DNA from: Paracoccaceae bacterium
GTDB lineage: Bacteria; Pseudomonadota; Alphaproteobacteria; Rhodobacterales; Rhodobacteraceae
Reading direction: 5' to 3'
Length of the DNA: 64,000 nt
Assembly (NCBI GenBank): GCA_013214575.1
Contig: JABSSD010000134.1
Span: 1 to 64,000, forward strand
Shown: piece by piece, positions 25,779-34,681 of the stretch
How the letters are laid out: each line of letters begins with the position of its first letter
How positions within the stretch are numbered: position 1 is the first letter of the stretch
The notes under the pieces: model-generated
Told to the model about the DNA's origin: nothing
Seen by the model: only the letters and a program-made list of their open reading frames with translations
The model's database searches: none
Program-made: the position numbers and the translations under genes

Positions 25779-25869
25779 GGCAGGGCCTGTATGTGACTTT
25801 TGGTGGGGGTGGTGTTGCAGCCTAGATAGAGGTCTGATTGATGGAGGAAAAGGCACAAAGCGCACGTAA

Positions 25870-25934
25870 GGGGGTGCTGCCCCCTCTTGGCCATGCGGCC
25901 AATTCACCCCTGGGATATTTTTGGCCAGATGAAG
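25870..25934 (+). repeat. Two hairpins and recurrent intergenic motif (copy 3)
   Basis: GGGGG-TGCTG-CCCCC (25870-25884) and TTGGCC-ATGC-GGCCAA (25888-25903) precede the motif GATATTTTTGGCCAGATGAA with its CCCCTGG lead (25907-25934). It lies between the globin and Hint genes, antisense to both. Confidence 0.65.
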
Positions 25935-25955
25935 GGCGGGCCGCCGTTTACGCTG

Positions 25956-26744
25956 TCAGCGTTCGGATGGGACAGCGGCGATCTGACCTTCGCCCGCGCG
26001 CGCATGGGCCACCGGGCCAAAATCACCCAGCTGATCGATGTGGCTGAACATGTTCAGGTACAGGGTTCGGATGGCGTGACTGGTCAGTTGCAGCGCCTTT
26101 GGTCCCGGGTGATAGGTTTCAAACTCCAATCCGCCAATTTTGATCACCGCATGACGGTCGAGGCTGAGGTGGAACACTTCGACGGGGGTGGGCGGTGCCG
26201 TTTCCACGATGCTCATGCCATCGTGAAATTCATGGACCGGGGTCAGCAGTGGTGCTGTGCCTGCGAGCGCCCGCAGGTGAGGCGGGGTGCGCAACAGCCG
26301 CGCCGCAGGTCCGGTGAGCACGCAGGACATCGGCCCCTGCAGGCCAAAACAATCGGCCATGAAACTGGTGAGCCTGTGACTGCGCCCGCGGGTGCTTGCC
26401 CGGCCGGGGATCAGGCTGGTACTGCCCTTCCACATCAAAGTTTGCGGGCTGCCATCCTGGGTGATCAGGCGATCCCCTGGCAACAGATCCTCCACCGCAA
26501 TCGGGCCGGATTCGGTGTCCACCAGAGAGCCGCGGCAAAAGGCGCTAAAGGCGTCTTCGAACAGCGGCAGGGCTGGCGCGATGTGGTGGGTTTCGGCGAT
26601 ATTGCCATTGGGCAGCAGGCTGGCAACCTCAAACCGTCGCAATTGGGGCCGGTTGGAGGCCCGCAGGCTGGCGGGGTCCTGCAGAATGGCACTGGATTTC
26701 GCCACGTTATTGGCTGCACGCTGTAACGAGTGAGGGATCGCCAT
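25956..26744 (-). CDS. Stand-alone Hint-domain protein
   Basis: A 262-residue protein with a Hint (Hedgehog/intein) module of the Rhodobacterales Hint_2 type. The candidate nucleophilic Cys is in AFCRGSLVDTESG (about residues 68-80), followed by PIAVEDLLPGDRLITQDG and a block around LTPVHEFHDG. Stand-alone Hint proteins in this order often carry such a module with few other domains. Whether self-cleavage occurs is unknown. The region after the module (residues about 190-262) is short and has no recognisable domain. ATG at 26744. Confidence 0.75.
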   Translation of the reverse strand: MAIPHSLQRAANNVAKSSAILQDPASLRASNRPQLRRFEVASLLPNGNIAETHHIAPALPLFEDAFSAFCRGSLVDTESGPIAVEDLLPGDRLITQDGSPQTLMWKGSTSLIPGRASTRGRSHRLTSFMADCFGLQGPMSCVLTGPAARLLRTPPHLRALAGTAPLLTPVHEFHDGMSIVETAPPTPVEVFHLSLDRHAVIKIGGLEFETYHPGPKALQLTSHAIRTLYLNMFSHIDQLGDFGPVAHARAGEGQIAAVPSER

Positions 26745-27063
26745 TGTGGTCAGACCTTTTTCAGTTGCGCATCTGGGCCGGCCCCCACCGAAACCCTGAA
26801 TGCTCTGCTTAAAATCGCTGTGATGATAAAATTGGGGGGTATTTATATCAATGTTTCAAAAGCACTGCATAAATATTTTTTGCATGTATTCCGGTTCCCT
26901 GTGACCGCCGGACGGCGTCCCGCGTTGGCGCCAATATGGCGATAATGTCCTAACATCGGGTAAGCGCGGCGCGGGCGGTGTTTGGCTGGCGCCACGGGCG
27001 GCTGGCGACTTAGCTGTCGGGTCGATCCGCAGAAATATGTCGCACCGCAGAGAACCACAGAGA
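26745..27063. other. Gene-free, AT-rich upstream region of the Hint gene
   Basis: No coding frame is convincing. Bases 26818-26890 are strikingly AT-rich compared with the surroundings and probably hold the Hint gene promoter. A TTGGCGCCAA palindrome lies near 26925. Confidence 0.5.
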
Positions 27064-27231
27064 TCAGGCGCTTTTGACTGCTGCGGTGGTGGTGTCGGCG
27101 GTGGCGTCGCGCGGGTTGCGGCGGCGGGCAATAGAGGCCTGCCGGGCCGGGCCACGGGTCCAGGGCATGACGACGTGGTGATCCTGTGCCGCTGTGATGA
27201 TTGAGTTCAGAAACCTGGTCTTGGCGGTCAT
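27064..27231 (-). CDS. Conserved-looking 55-residue basic protein
   Basis: A short frame from the ATG at 27231, with AGGAG seven bases upstream, encodes MTAKTRFLNSIITAAQ then VMPWTRGPARQASIARRR and an Ala/Thr-rich tail. The MPWxRG-x-RR-x-x-xIARR pattern looks like a small protein I associate with Rhodobacterales genomes, from memory rather than search. It is strongly basic and could bind nucleic acid. No function known. Bases 27232-27508 further upstream hold nothing recognisable. Confidence 0.6.
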   Translation of the reverse strand: MTAKTRFLNSIITAAQDHHVVMPWTRGPARQASIARRRNPRDATADTTTAAVKSA

Positions 27232-27508
27232 GGTGCTTCTCCTGCCGGGGGGCTTAGGGCCCATTGCTGTGACTGGTTCCGTTATGCAGCGGCAATGCGC
27301 CGCCAATGTGGCTGATAGGTGAAATTTGACATTAAGTTGAGAGAGTCACGGTTTTGGGCGGGCAGGCGTTGAAAACACATATTTATTCCCGCATCAGGGG
27401 TGATTTGGCGCGGCTGGCAGCGGCAATTGTGGCGCTGGTTTTGCAAAGCTGCCGCAATCTGTGTGCCGGGCTGGGGCCGTGTTTCAACAGGGTGCCTCGA
27501 TTTGAACC

Positions 27509-28264
27509 TTACAGGCGAATGCAGGAAATTAGGCGGCCGTAGTCGGCTTCTTTGGCGTGGGTGGTGCGGCGGTAGGAGTAGAACCGGTCTGGGTCGGAGT
27601 AGGTGCAGTGGCGGGTCCATTCGGCGCGGCCAATGCCAGCCTGACGTAGCTTTTGCAAACCCAGGCCCGGCAGGTCGAATAGGTATTTTCCGGCCTCTCC
27701 ATTGGCAAAGAACCGGGCGTGGCCCGGGTCCTGCATCATGAAATCCTCAAAGAATTCCTCGCCGACCTCATAGGCCCGTTGCGAGATGGTGGGCCCGATC
27801 ACCGCAACCGTGTTGGCTCGCTCGGCGCCCAGGGCCTCCATCGCATCCAGAGTGGCCTCGAGCACCCCGTCCAGAGCGCCGCGCCAGCCGGCATGGGCGG
27901 CGCCGATGACGCCGGCCTGGGTATCGGCAAACAGCACCGGCTGGCAGTCGGCGGTCAGGATCGACAGGGCGATACCGGGGACATTGGTCACCATGGCATC
28001 CGCCTGGGGGCGGTCTGTTGTGGCGGCTGTGATCGTCACCACATCGGGCGAGTGGACCTGATGAACCCCGGCCAGGGCCGATGGCTCGACCTGCATGGCC
28101 TGAGCAACACGGGCGCGGTTCAGTCTCACCGCCTCGGTTTGATCGGAGGAGCCTGTGCCGCAGTTGAGCCCCTGAAATATGCCCGACGAGGCGCCACCGC
28201 GACGGGTGAAGAAGCCGTGGCGGATCGGCGAGAGGGCGTCAGAGGTGAGAATTTCCAGCGTCAT
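27509..28264 (-). CDS. pgeF: Polyphenol oxidase / purine nucleoside phosphorylase family (YfiH/LACC1)
   Basis: A 251-residue YfiH-type protein with a conserved metal-binding site: HQVHS (about 68-72), TADCQPVLF (about 104-112) and AHAGWRGAL (about 122-130). Family members act on purine nucleosides or polyphenols, and PgeF is implicated in peptidoglycan editing. Its ATG overlaps the stop of the methyltransferase gene by four bases, making it the last gene of lgt-midA-pgeF, an arrangement typical of alphaproteobacteria. Confidence 0.92.
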   Translation of the reverse strand: MTLEILTSDALSPIRHGFFTRRGGASSGIFQGLNCGTGSSDQTEAVRLNRARVAQAMQVEPSALAGVHQVHSPDVVTITAATTDRPQADAMVTNVPGIALSILTADCQPVLFADTQAGVIGAAHAGWRGALDGVLEATLDAMEALGAERANTVAVIGPTISQRAYEVGEEFFEDFMMQDPGHARFFANGEAGKYLFDLPGLGLQKLRQAGIGRAEWTRHCTYSDPDRFYSYRRTTHAKEADYGRLISCIRL

Positions 28265-29328
28265 GCGTTCAGTCCCGGTGGCGGAGTCGCCTGATCTGGG
28301 TAGAGCCCCAGTACTTTGAACAGGTTTCCCATTTCCTGTGGATGCGTCAAGCGCTGATGTGCGGCAATCAGGTTGTCCAGATCGCTGCCTGACAGGGACG
28401 CCGCCAGAGTCTGGGCGCGGGCGGTGATGCCAAGACGGTCGAGAAAGATCCCCTGTGGGGTGACGCGGCTATAGGCGCAGCCGGCGGCTCTGGCGGTCAG
28501 GGCCAGCGCCTCAAAATCTACATGTGCGGTCAGATCCAGCTGCCCGGGGTCGGTCAGCGCATCGGCGAATTCATGGCCGCGCAGGGCTTGCAGGGTATCG
28601 CCAAGGGCCCGCCAGTCGCCGTAGTCCACAATCAGCGCCGTACCGCCATGTCTGGCGAGGCGCTGGGCGATCAAGGCCACGATCGGGGTCGCCGCCTCGC
28701 AGATCTCGACCAGATCGCCGTCGTCGGTGTCGGCCAGCCGATGGTCAAGCGCCGGTTGCGCGGTCAGCGGCCCCAGACCAAAGGTCAAGTCACCCTGTTT
28801 GCGTCCAATCCGCTTTTCCCGCCACTGCTTGCCCTCGCGCAGGAACTGGCGAATGGGCAGCGCGTCGAAGAATTCGTTGGCAAGTAGCCACAGGGGTTGA
28901 TCCGGCAGCCTATCCACGGTGGCCTGCCACTGCACCGGGTAGCCGCTGAGCGCGCGGTGTTGTTTGGCTTGCAGCGTGGGGGAGGCCTCGACCAGAATGA
29001 TCTGTGCGGCGGCGTGAAAGCCGGGGACAGATTTGGTGGCGCGCAGCAGGTCGGCCATCAGGGTGCCGCGTCCGGGGCCGAGCTCGGCCAGGGTGAACGG
29101 GGCTGGGGAACCCTGATCGAGCCAGCTTTGCGCCAGTGACAGGCCCAGCATCTCGCCAAACATCTGGCTGATTTCAGGGGCGGTGATGAAATCGCCCGCC
29201 GCGCCCAGCGGGTCGCGGGTGGTGTAATAGCCGTATTTTGGGTTCAGCAGGCACTCACTCATGTAGTCGGCGACCGTGAGCGGCCCATCGACGTCGATGC
29301 GGGCGATCAGGTGATCCCGCAGGCTCAT
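28261..29328 (-). CDS. MidA/NDUFAF7-family SAM-dependent methyltransferase
   Basis: A 355-residue class I methyltransferase of the NDUFAF7/MidA family (arginine dimethylation of a complex I subunit in mitochondria). The family opening [27 protein letters not shown] (about 33-59), the SAM loop [16 protein letters not shown] (about 81-96) and [13 protein letters not shown] are present. It overlaps lgt upstream and pgeF downstream by four bases each. Confidence 0.9.
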   Translation of the reverse strand: MSLRDHLIARIDVDGPLTVADYMSECLLNPKYGYYTTRDPLGAAGDFITAPEISQMFGEMLGLSLAQSWLDQGSPAPFTLAELGPGRGTLMADLLRATKSVPGFHAAAQIILVEASPTLQAKQHRALSGYPVQWQATVDRLPDQPLWLLANEFFDALPIRQFLREGKQWREKRIGRKQGDLTFGLGPLTAQPALDHRLADTDDGDLVEICEAATPIVALIAQRLARHGGTALIVDYGDWRALGDTLQALRGHEFADALTDPGQLDLTAHVDFEALALTARAAGCAYSRVTPQGIFLDRLGITARAQTLAASLSGSDLDNLIAAHQRLTHPQEMGNLFKVLGLYPDQATPPPGLNA

Positions 29329-30248
29329 GGCTTGGCCTGTGTTTTGGCCTGTTCTTTTGACTGAGCTTTGAACTGGGCGCGCAGGATGAAGAAGACGCCC
29401 AGTATGATCATCGGCAGCGACAGCATCTGGCCCTGGGTGAGGCCGATCCCGTCGATCTGCCAGGCCAGTCCCAGGGGATTGCCGACCGAGATAAACTGAG
29501 CGTCTGGCTGGCGGACAAATTCAACAAGGAAGCGCGCGGCGCCGTAGCCTGACAGGAAGGTGCCCAGCAGCAGACCCGGTTTGTGAAAGGCACCGCGACG
29601 ATAGGCCAGCCATATTAGCAAGGTGCCCAGCAACAGGCCCTCCAGCAGCGCCTCATAGAGTTGCGAGGGGTGGCGTCCACAGATCTGTCCCAGCGCCTGA
29701 CCGCAATCCTGTGCCGCGTAGCCCGGAAAGGCGACCGCCCAGGGTAGATCCGTGGGACGGCCCCAGAGCTCGGCGTTGACGAAGTTGGCCAGTCGGCCCA
29801 GCAGCAATCCAGGCGCAACCGTATGGGCCACCAGATCGGCCATGCCCAGTTTTGGGATGTTATGGCGCCGCGCATAGATCCAGCTGGCAACAATAACGCC
29901 GAGCAAGCCGCCATGAAAGGCCATGCCGCCCTCCCAGACCCGCAGGATTTGCAGCGGGTCATCAAGATAGACACCGGGTTGGTAAAACAGCACATATCCC
30001 AGCCGCCCGCCGAGGATAACGCCGAGAATGATCCAAGTGAGCAGATCCTCGACCTGATCGGGACGCATGGGCGGGGTCTGACCGGGCCAGAGCGCCGGGC
30101 GTTTCAGGGCGACAATGGCCAGCCGCCAGGCCAGGACAATGCCAGCGATATAGGCCAGCGCATACCAGCGCAGGGCAAACTCGAACCCGGCAATGGAAAT
30201 CGAGAAGATATCGGGCGAGAGGTCGGGGAATTGGATCATTGCATACAT
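29325..30248 (-). CDS. lgt: Phosphatidylglycerol-prolipoprotein diacylglyceryl transferase
   Basis: A 307-residue inner-membrane enzyme that transfers diacylglyceryl from phosphatidylglycerol to the lipobox cysteine of prolipoproteins. It has about seven transmembrane segments and the Lgt signature [14 protein letters not shown] (about 152-165), with HGGLLG and [10 protein letters not shown] elsewhere. ATG at 30248; an in-frame ATG at 30239 is nearly as good and neither has a clear ribosome site. First gene of the lgt-midA-pgeF operon. A lysine/glutamine-rich tail ends the protein. Confidence 0.95.
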   Translation of the reverse strand: MYAMIQFPDLSPDIFSISIAGFEFALRWYALAYIAGIVLAWRLAIVALKRPALWPGQTPPMRPDQVEDLLTWIILGVILGGRLGYVLFYQPGVYLDDPLQILRVWEGGMAFHGGLLGVIVASWIYARRHNIPKLGMADLVAHTVAPGLLLGRLANFVNAELWGRPTDLPWAVAFPGYAAQDCGQALGQICGRHPSQLYEALLEGLLLGTLLIWLAYRRGAFHKPGLLLGTFLSGYGAARFLVEFVRQPDAQFISVGNPLGLAWQIDGIGLTQGQMLSLPMIILGVFFILRAQFKAQSKEQAKTQAKP

Positions 30249-30345
30249 GTAAATCTGAATGCCCGTGCTGAGGATATAAAGTCAACGTCTTGCCGCCGAG
30301 CAATTGCTTGCCCATATAGGGTGCAAGCCAGCCATGGAGAAGATG

Positions 30346-30594
30346 ATGCAAACCCGAAATAAGATCCTCGACGATATTTCTCAGCTTATGACCAACGCTA
30401 TGGGCGTGGCCCAGGGCGCCAAGGACGAGGCCGAAACCGCGATGAAAGGTCTGCTGGACCGCTGGTTGGCTGATCGCGACTTTGTGACCCGTGAAGAGTT
30501 CGACGCGGTGCGGGCGATGGCGCAAAAGGCCCGCGAAGAGAACGAGGCGCTGAGTGTTCGACTGGCGGCGCTGGAGCCATCCTCCAAAGACTGA
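30346..30594 (+). CDS. UbiK-family ubiquinone biosynthesis accessory factor
   Basis: An 82-residue coiled-coil protein of the UbiK/BMFP (DUF526) family: MQTRNKILDDISQLM then an amphipathic stretch and REEFDAVRAMAQKAREENEAL predicted as coiled coil. UbiK members help assemble the aerobic ubiquinone pathway and associate with membranes. I chose ATG 30346 because GGAGA lies about five bases before it; ATGs at 30334 and 30343 are alternatives. Divergent from lgt. Confidence 0.85.
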   Translation: MQTRNKILDDISQLMTNAMGVAQGAKDEAETAMKGLLDRWLADRDFVTREEFDAVRAMAQKAREENEALSVRLAALEPSSKD

Positions 30595-30631
30595 CAACGC
30601 CCTGACGCTGGCGATTTGCTCACACCGGTGT

Positions 30632-30680
30632 GGCCCCGTGGTTGCGGGGTCGCTTTTTGAGTATTTTAGAAAAGATGAAG
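30632..30680 (+). terminator. Terminator of the UbiK gene fused to recurrent motif (copy 4)
   Basis: GGCCCCG-TGGTTG-CGGGGTC (32-51 of this block, one G-T pair) is followed by TTTTT at 30654-30658. GAGTATTTTAGAAAAGATGA continues at once (30659-30680), a copy of the recurrent motif. Bases 30681-30909 hold no gene. Confidence 0.75.
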
Positions 30681-30909
30681 ATCTGGCGCACCACGCCAAG
30701 GATCTGGACACAGGCCCTGCATTTTGGGGTTAGATGTCTTTCATCCACAACTTATTGCAGTTATCCCCAAAATAAAGGTTGCCACCGTGCCGCTTCGGCC
30801 CCACCATATTTGGTATGGATACGGGGGCTATTCCCCGGTCAATTGTGCAATCAGCTAGTCATGGGGTTCAAACGGGCCTCTGCAACTAGAGATTTTGTGA
30901 GGTGGCACC

Positions 30910-31410
30910 GTGACCCTTTCCGAGCATCACCTGGACGATGATCTTCACCCTATTGATATCGTCGAGACCCTGGCCTCGCATCATGACTGGGAGTTTGACC
31001 GGGTGGGCGATGACCAGATCTCGATGGCTGTCGAGGCCCAGTGGCGGACCTATGCGCTGACCCTGGCCTGGTCCAGCTATGACGAGACATTGCGCATGGT
31101 GTGCAGCTTTGAGATGGATCCGCCTGAGGCGAAGCTGCCCAAGCTCTATGAGCTGCTGAACAAGATGAATGACCAGTGCTGGACGGGCGCCTTTACCTAT
31201 TGGCCCAAGCAAAAGCTGATGGTCTATCGCTATGGCTTGGTGCTGACCGGCGGCCAGATGGCAGGGCCGGAACAGATCGACACCATGATCAACTGTGCCG
31301 TCAGCAGTGCCGAGCGCTATTATCCGGCGATTCAGCTGATGGTCTGGGGCGACCGCTCACCCGAGGACGCGATGCAGGTGGCCATTGCAGAGGCCTATGG
31401 TCGCGCGTAA
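30910..31410 (+). CDS. YbjN-domain protein
   Basis: A 166-residue YbjN-domain (type III secretion chaperone-like fold) protein. LHPIDIVETLASHHDWEFDRVGDDQISMAVEAQWRTYAL and LPKLYELLNKMNDQCWTGAF are characteristic. YbjN-type proteins are linked to stress and motility control in enterobacteria; the role here is unknown. It starts at GTG 30910 with GAGG upstream and lies directly before proC. Confidence 0.82.
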   Translation: MTLSEHHLDDDLHPIDIVETLASHHDWEFDRVGDDQISMAVEAQWRTYALTLAWSSYDETLRMVCSFEMDPPEAKLPKLYELLNKMNDQCWTGAFTYWPKQKLMVYRYGLVLTGGQMAGPEQIDTMINCAVSSAERYYPAIQLMVWGDRSPEDAMQVAIAEAYGRA

Positions 31411-31449
31411 CACTCGACCCTGAACTGAGTGTCAGGGAAGGGCGAGCAG

Positions 31450-32265
31450 ATGGATATGTCGGATATTGCAGCGCGGGGGCTGGTGCTGCTGGGCTGTGGC
31501 AAAATGGGATCGGCGATGCTGGCGGGATGGCTGGATGGCGGATTGCCTGCAGCCTCGGTCTCGGTGATTGATCCCTATCCGTCTGAGTGGCTGCAGAGCA
31601 CCGGCGTTTTGATCAATCAACCTCTGCCCGCCGCACCGGCCATTGTGCTGATCGCGGTCAAGCCGCAGATGATGGGCGCAGCACTGCCCAATCTGCAACT
31701 GCTGGGCGGTGGCAGGACCTTGTTTGTCTCGGTTGCTGCGGGCACTTCGATGTCCACTTTTGAAGATATTCTGGGGGCGGGCACGCCGATTGTGCGCGCC
31801 ATGCCCAACACCCCCGCTGCGATCCGCCGTGGCATCACCGCAATCATCGGCAATCAGACCGCCACTGCGGCGGATCTGGACGCGGCGGATCTGTTGTTGT
31901 CGGCGGTGGGGCAGGTGGTGCGGCTGGACAGCGAGGCACAGATGGATGCGGTGACCGGGGTCAGTGGCTCTGGCCCGGCCTATGTGTTTCACCTGATCGA
32001 AACCCTTGCGGCGGCAGGCATGGCGCAGGGGCTGCCAGCCGCGCTGTCGATGCAATTGGCCAAGGCCACGGTGGCCGGCGCCGGGGCACTGGCCGAGGCA
32101 TCCGAGGACAGCCCCAGCCAGTTGCGGGTCAATGTCACCAGCCCCAATGGCACCACCCAGGCGGCGCTTGAGGTGCTGATGGATGAGAGTGATGGCTTTC
32201 CGGCGCTGTTGAACCGGGCTGTCGGGGCTGCAACCAACCGATCCGAGGAGCTGTCGCGTGGCTGA
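31450..32265 (+). CDS. proC: Pyrroline-5-carboxylate reductase
   Basis: A 271-residue P5C reductase, the last step of proline synthesis. The NAD(P)-binding LLGCGKMGSAMLAGWL is at the N-terminus, and the family signature region VTGVSGSGPAYVFHLIE and LRVNVTSPNGTTQAALEVL is in the C-terminal half. Start is the ATG at 31450, preferred over GTG 31429. Its stop overlaps the GTG of the next gene. Confidence 0.94.
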   Translation: MDMSDIAARGLVLLGCGKMGSAMLAGWLDGGLPAASVSVIDPYPSEWLQSTGVLINQPLPAAPAIVLIAVKPQMMGAALPNLQLLGGGRTLFVSVAAGTSMSTFEDILGAGTPIVRAMPNTPAAIRRGITAIIGNQTATAADLDAADLLLSAVGQVVRLDSEAQMDAVTGVSGSGPAYVFHLIETLAAAGMAQGLPAALSMQLAKATVAGAGALAEASEDSPSQLRVNVTSPNGTTQAALEVLMDESDGFPALLNRAVGAATNRSEELSRG

Positions 32266-32596
32266 GATTTCAATGGATGAGTTTTTGAAGGTGGATGTGC
32301 GGGTGGGTACGGTTTTGCGCGCAGAGCCCTATCCGGAGGCACGAAAGCCGGCGATCAAGCTGTGGATCGACTTTGGCGGTGAGATTGGCGAGAAAAAGAC
32401 CTCGGCGCAGATCACTGGACATTACCAGCCCGAGACGCTGGTGGGCAAACAGGTGATGGCGGTGGTGAATTTTCCGCCGCGCCAGATTGGCAAATTCATC
32501 TCTGAGGTGCTGGTGCTGGGGCTGCCTGATGACAGCGGCGAGATCCGCCTGATCGGCCCTGATGGTCCGGTGCCACTTGGCGGAAGGATGCACTGA
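32258..32596 (+). CDS. CsaA-like tRNA-binding domain protein
   Basis: A 112-residue OB-fold protein of the CsaA/tRNA-binding (EMAP-II-like) group: DEFLKVDVRVGTVLRAEPYPEARKPA at the start, then VGKQVMAVVNFPPRQIGKFISEVLVLGL. CsaA has secretion-chaperone and tRNA-binding properties. GTG start with GAGGAG eight bases upstream, overlapping proC; its stop shares one base with the next start (TGATG). Confidence 0.9.
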   Translation: MAEISMDEFLKVDVRVGTVLRAEPYPEARKPAIKLWIDFGGEIGEKKTSAQITGHYQPETLVGKQVMAVVNFPPRQIGKFISEVLVLGLPDDSGEIRLIGPDGPVPLGGRMH

Positions 32597-33546
32597 TGCG
32601 GGTATTATTGTCACGGCCACTGACGGGTGAGGTCGAAGCGCGGGCGCGGGCGGAATTTGATGTCGAGATCCGCAGCAGCACTGCGGTGATGTCTGCCGAT
32701 GAAATGCAGCGGGCTTTGGTTGAATTTGATGTGGTGATGCCAACGCTGGGCGATGCCTTTGATGCGGGGGTGTTTTCAAAGGTGCCTGATCCGCGCTGCA
32801 AATTGCTGGCCAATTTTGGCGTTGGCATCAACCATATCGATGTGGCCGCGGCGATGGCTAAAGGGATCGAGGTGAGCAACACCCCCGGCGCGGTGACCGA
32901 TGCCACCGCGGATATTGCCATGACGCTGATGCTGATGTCGGCAAGGCGGGCGGGCGAGGGCGAGCGGCTGCTGCGCTCGGGGCAGTGGCAGGGCTGGCAT
33001 CCGACCCAATTGCTGGGCCTGCATCTGAGCGGTAAACAGGTTGGCATTGTCGGCATGGGGCGGATTGGCCAGGCGATTGCCCGGCGCTGCCACTTTGGCT
33101 TTGGCATGCAGGTGAGCTATCTGGCCCGCAGTGCCAAAGAGCTGGATTTTGCGGCTGACCGCGCCGAGAGCCTGATGGCGCTGGCCTCTGAGGTGGATAT
33201 TTTGGTTGTCGCGGTGCCCGGTGGCGCTGAAACGCGACATTTGATCAATGTGGAGGTATTGGCGGCCATGAGGTCAAGCGCCCATCTGATCAATATATCC
33301 CGTGGAGAGGTGATCGATGAGGCTGCGCTGATTGCCGCCCTGCAGAGCGGCCAGATTGGCGGCGCCGGGCTGGATGTCTATGAGTTCGAACCGGAGGTGC
33401 CCCAGGCCTTGATGGCGTTGGACAACGTCAGTCTGTTGCCGCATCTGGGCACCGCAACACAAGAGGTGCGCAGCGACATGGGGCATATGGTGCTGGATAA
33501 TGTCGCCGCCTTTGCCGCCGGGCGGGTACTGCCCAATCCGGTCTGA
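32596..33546 (+). CDS. D-2-hydroxyacid dehydrogenase (glyoxylate/hydroxypyruvate reductase-like)
   Basis: A 316-residue NAD(P)-dependent D-2-hydroxyacid dehydrogenase. The Rossmann motif VGIVGMGRIGQAIARR is near residue 145, and the catalytic Arg (NISRGEVIDE), Glu (EFEPEVPQ) and His (LLPHLGTAT) are all present. It resembles glyoxylate reductases (GyaR-like). Glyoxylate is an end product of the purine genes 20 kb away, but any link is speculative. Last gene of the proC-csaA unit, followed by a terminator. Confidence 0.86.
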   Translation: MRVLLSRPLTGEVEARARAEFDVEIRSSTAVMSADEMQRALVEFDVVMPTLGDAFDAGVFSKVPDPRCKLLANFGVGINHIDVAAAMAKGIEVSNTPGAVTDATADIAMTLMLMSARRAGEGERLLRSGQWQGWHPTQLLGLHLSGKQVGIVGMGRIGQAIARRCHFGFGMQVSYLARSAKELDFAADRAESLMALASEVDILVVAVPGGAETRHLINVEVLAAMRSSAHLINISRGEVIDEAALIAALQSGQIGGAGLDVYEFEPEVPQALMALDNVSLLPHLGTATQEVRSDMGHMVLDNVAAFAAGRVLPNPV

Positions 33547-33554
33547 TCCGAGTT

Positions 33555-33675
33555 GGGATGTTGGATTGGGGCGTTGGATTGCGGTGTTGGATTGGGGCGC
33601 CGCCCCAAACCCCGAGGTATTTTCAACAAGAAGAAATCTGGCCCGAACGGGTATAGAGCCCATTGGGGCTTTTTT
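33555..33675 (+). repeat. Short tandem repeats, palindrome, recurrent motif (copy 5) and terminator
   Basis: Three runs like GTTGGATTGGGGC (about 33560-33598) lead into the palindrome TTGGGGCGCCGCCCCAA (33592-33608), then the recurrent motif (33609-33640, GAGGTATTTTCAACAAGAAG). A separate terminator AGCCC-ATTG-GGGCT plus T-run is at 33657-33675, serving the dehydrogenase operon. Confidence 0.65.
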
Positions 33676-33704
33676 ATGACGTCTCTTGGGGCGGCGTGGC
33701 GGGC

Positions 33705-34307
33705 TTATTCTGCCGCATGTCTGGGGGGGCGGTCGCCAACTGATTCGCGCCAGTGGCGGCGGCACAGCGACACATAGGTTTCATTGCCGCCGATTTGCAC
33801 CTGCGCGCCCTTGGTGATGGCCTTGCCGTTTTCATCCTGGCGCATCACCATGGTGGCCTTGCGGCCACAGCGACAGATGGTGCGGACCTCGCGCATTTCG
33901 TCGGCCAGCGCCAGCAGCGCCGCCGAGCCGGGAAACAGCTGACCCTGAAAATCAACCCGCAGCCCGTAACAGAGCACCGGCAGATCCAGGTCATCGACGA
34001 CACGGGCCAGTTGCCAGACCTGATCGGAGGTCAGAAACTGCGCCTCGTCGACAAAAACGCAGGCGATTTTCCCCTGCGCTATACGGTTACTGACCATGGC
34101 GAACAGATCGTCTGAGGGCGTGAACATATCCGCCTCGGCGCCAATGCCAATGCGCGACGCGATGCGACCGGTGCCTGCTCGGTTGTCAATCCGGGCGGTC
34201 AACAGCTGGGTGTCCATGTTGTTTTCGCGGTAATTGTGGGAGGCCTGAAGCAGCACGGTCGATTTGCCGGCGTTCATGGTCGAGTAGTTGAAGTAGAGTT
34301 TTGCCAT
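33705..34307 (-). CDS. tdk: Thymidine kinase (type II)
   Basis: A 200-residue type II thymidine kinase for thymidine salvage. The Walker A is in YSTMNAGKSTVLL (about 8-20), the DE box is FVDEAQFL (about 85-92), and a zinc-binding C-terminal lasso has CRCGRKATMVM and SLCRRH. Complete. Convergent with the dehydrogenase operon and divergent, across 374 bases, from the CII-like gene. Confidence 0.94.
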   Translation of the reverse strand: MAKLYFNYSTMNAGKSTVLLQASHNYRENNMDTQLLTARIDNRAGTGRIASRIGIGAEADMFTPSDDLFAMVSNRIAQGKIACVFVDEAQFLTSDQVWQLARVVDDLDLPVLCYGLRVDFQGQLFPGSAALLALADEMREVRTICRCGRKATMVMRQDENGKAITKGAQVQIGGNETYVSLCRRHWRESVGDRPPRHAAE

Positions 34308-34521
34308 TTGCGAGGTTTAGCGCCTGGGGGGCAGGGTGGAAACCATTATTGCCGCGCGGCGGTAAATTTTGCGCCGCCCATGACCCGGCAAATAAAGCGC
34401 CGCCTGTCTGCTTTTTCCATACCGGGCGGAACAGCCCTGGGGATGGATGGATAAAGACAATACAGGCGACGCTTATGGCCGAAAATCGGCCAAGGATCAG
34501 GATGCTCACTCACTCCTAGTC

Positions 34522-34541
34522 CCCATTGGGTACCAAATGGG
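34522..34541. promoter_or_regulatory. 20-bp near-perfect palindrome upstream of the CII-like gene
   Basis: CCCATTGGGTACCAAATGGG is a palindrome with one mismatched pair. It lies in the otherwise empty, relatively AT-rich 34308-34681 region; a TATACT-like -10 is at about 34555. A GTTCC-CCAT-GGAAC repeat is near 34650. It is a candidate operator, perhaps autoregulatory, for the gene downstream. Confidence 0.4.
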
Positions 34542-34681
34542 AAAATTCCACTATTATACTCTTTAAGGTCCCTGAAACCTGAGGGATAGCAAAGGTATTG
34601 CATTTCGAATAGAAGACGATAATGGGAAAAAGATCGGGTGGTTCCCCATGGAACGCCGGACTATAAGCCGGGGCGTGATTG

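Noticed and set aside
30733..30770. Two DnaA-box-like sites (TCATCCACA, TTATCCCCA)
   Set aside because: Each has one mismatch and no other origin features (AT-rich unwinding region, dnaA/dnaN, hemE) are nearby.
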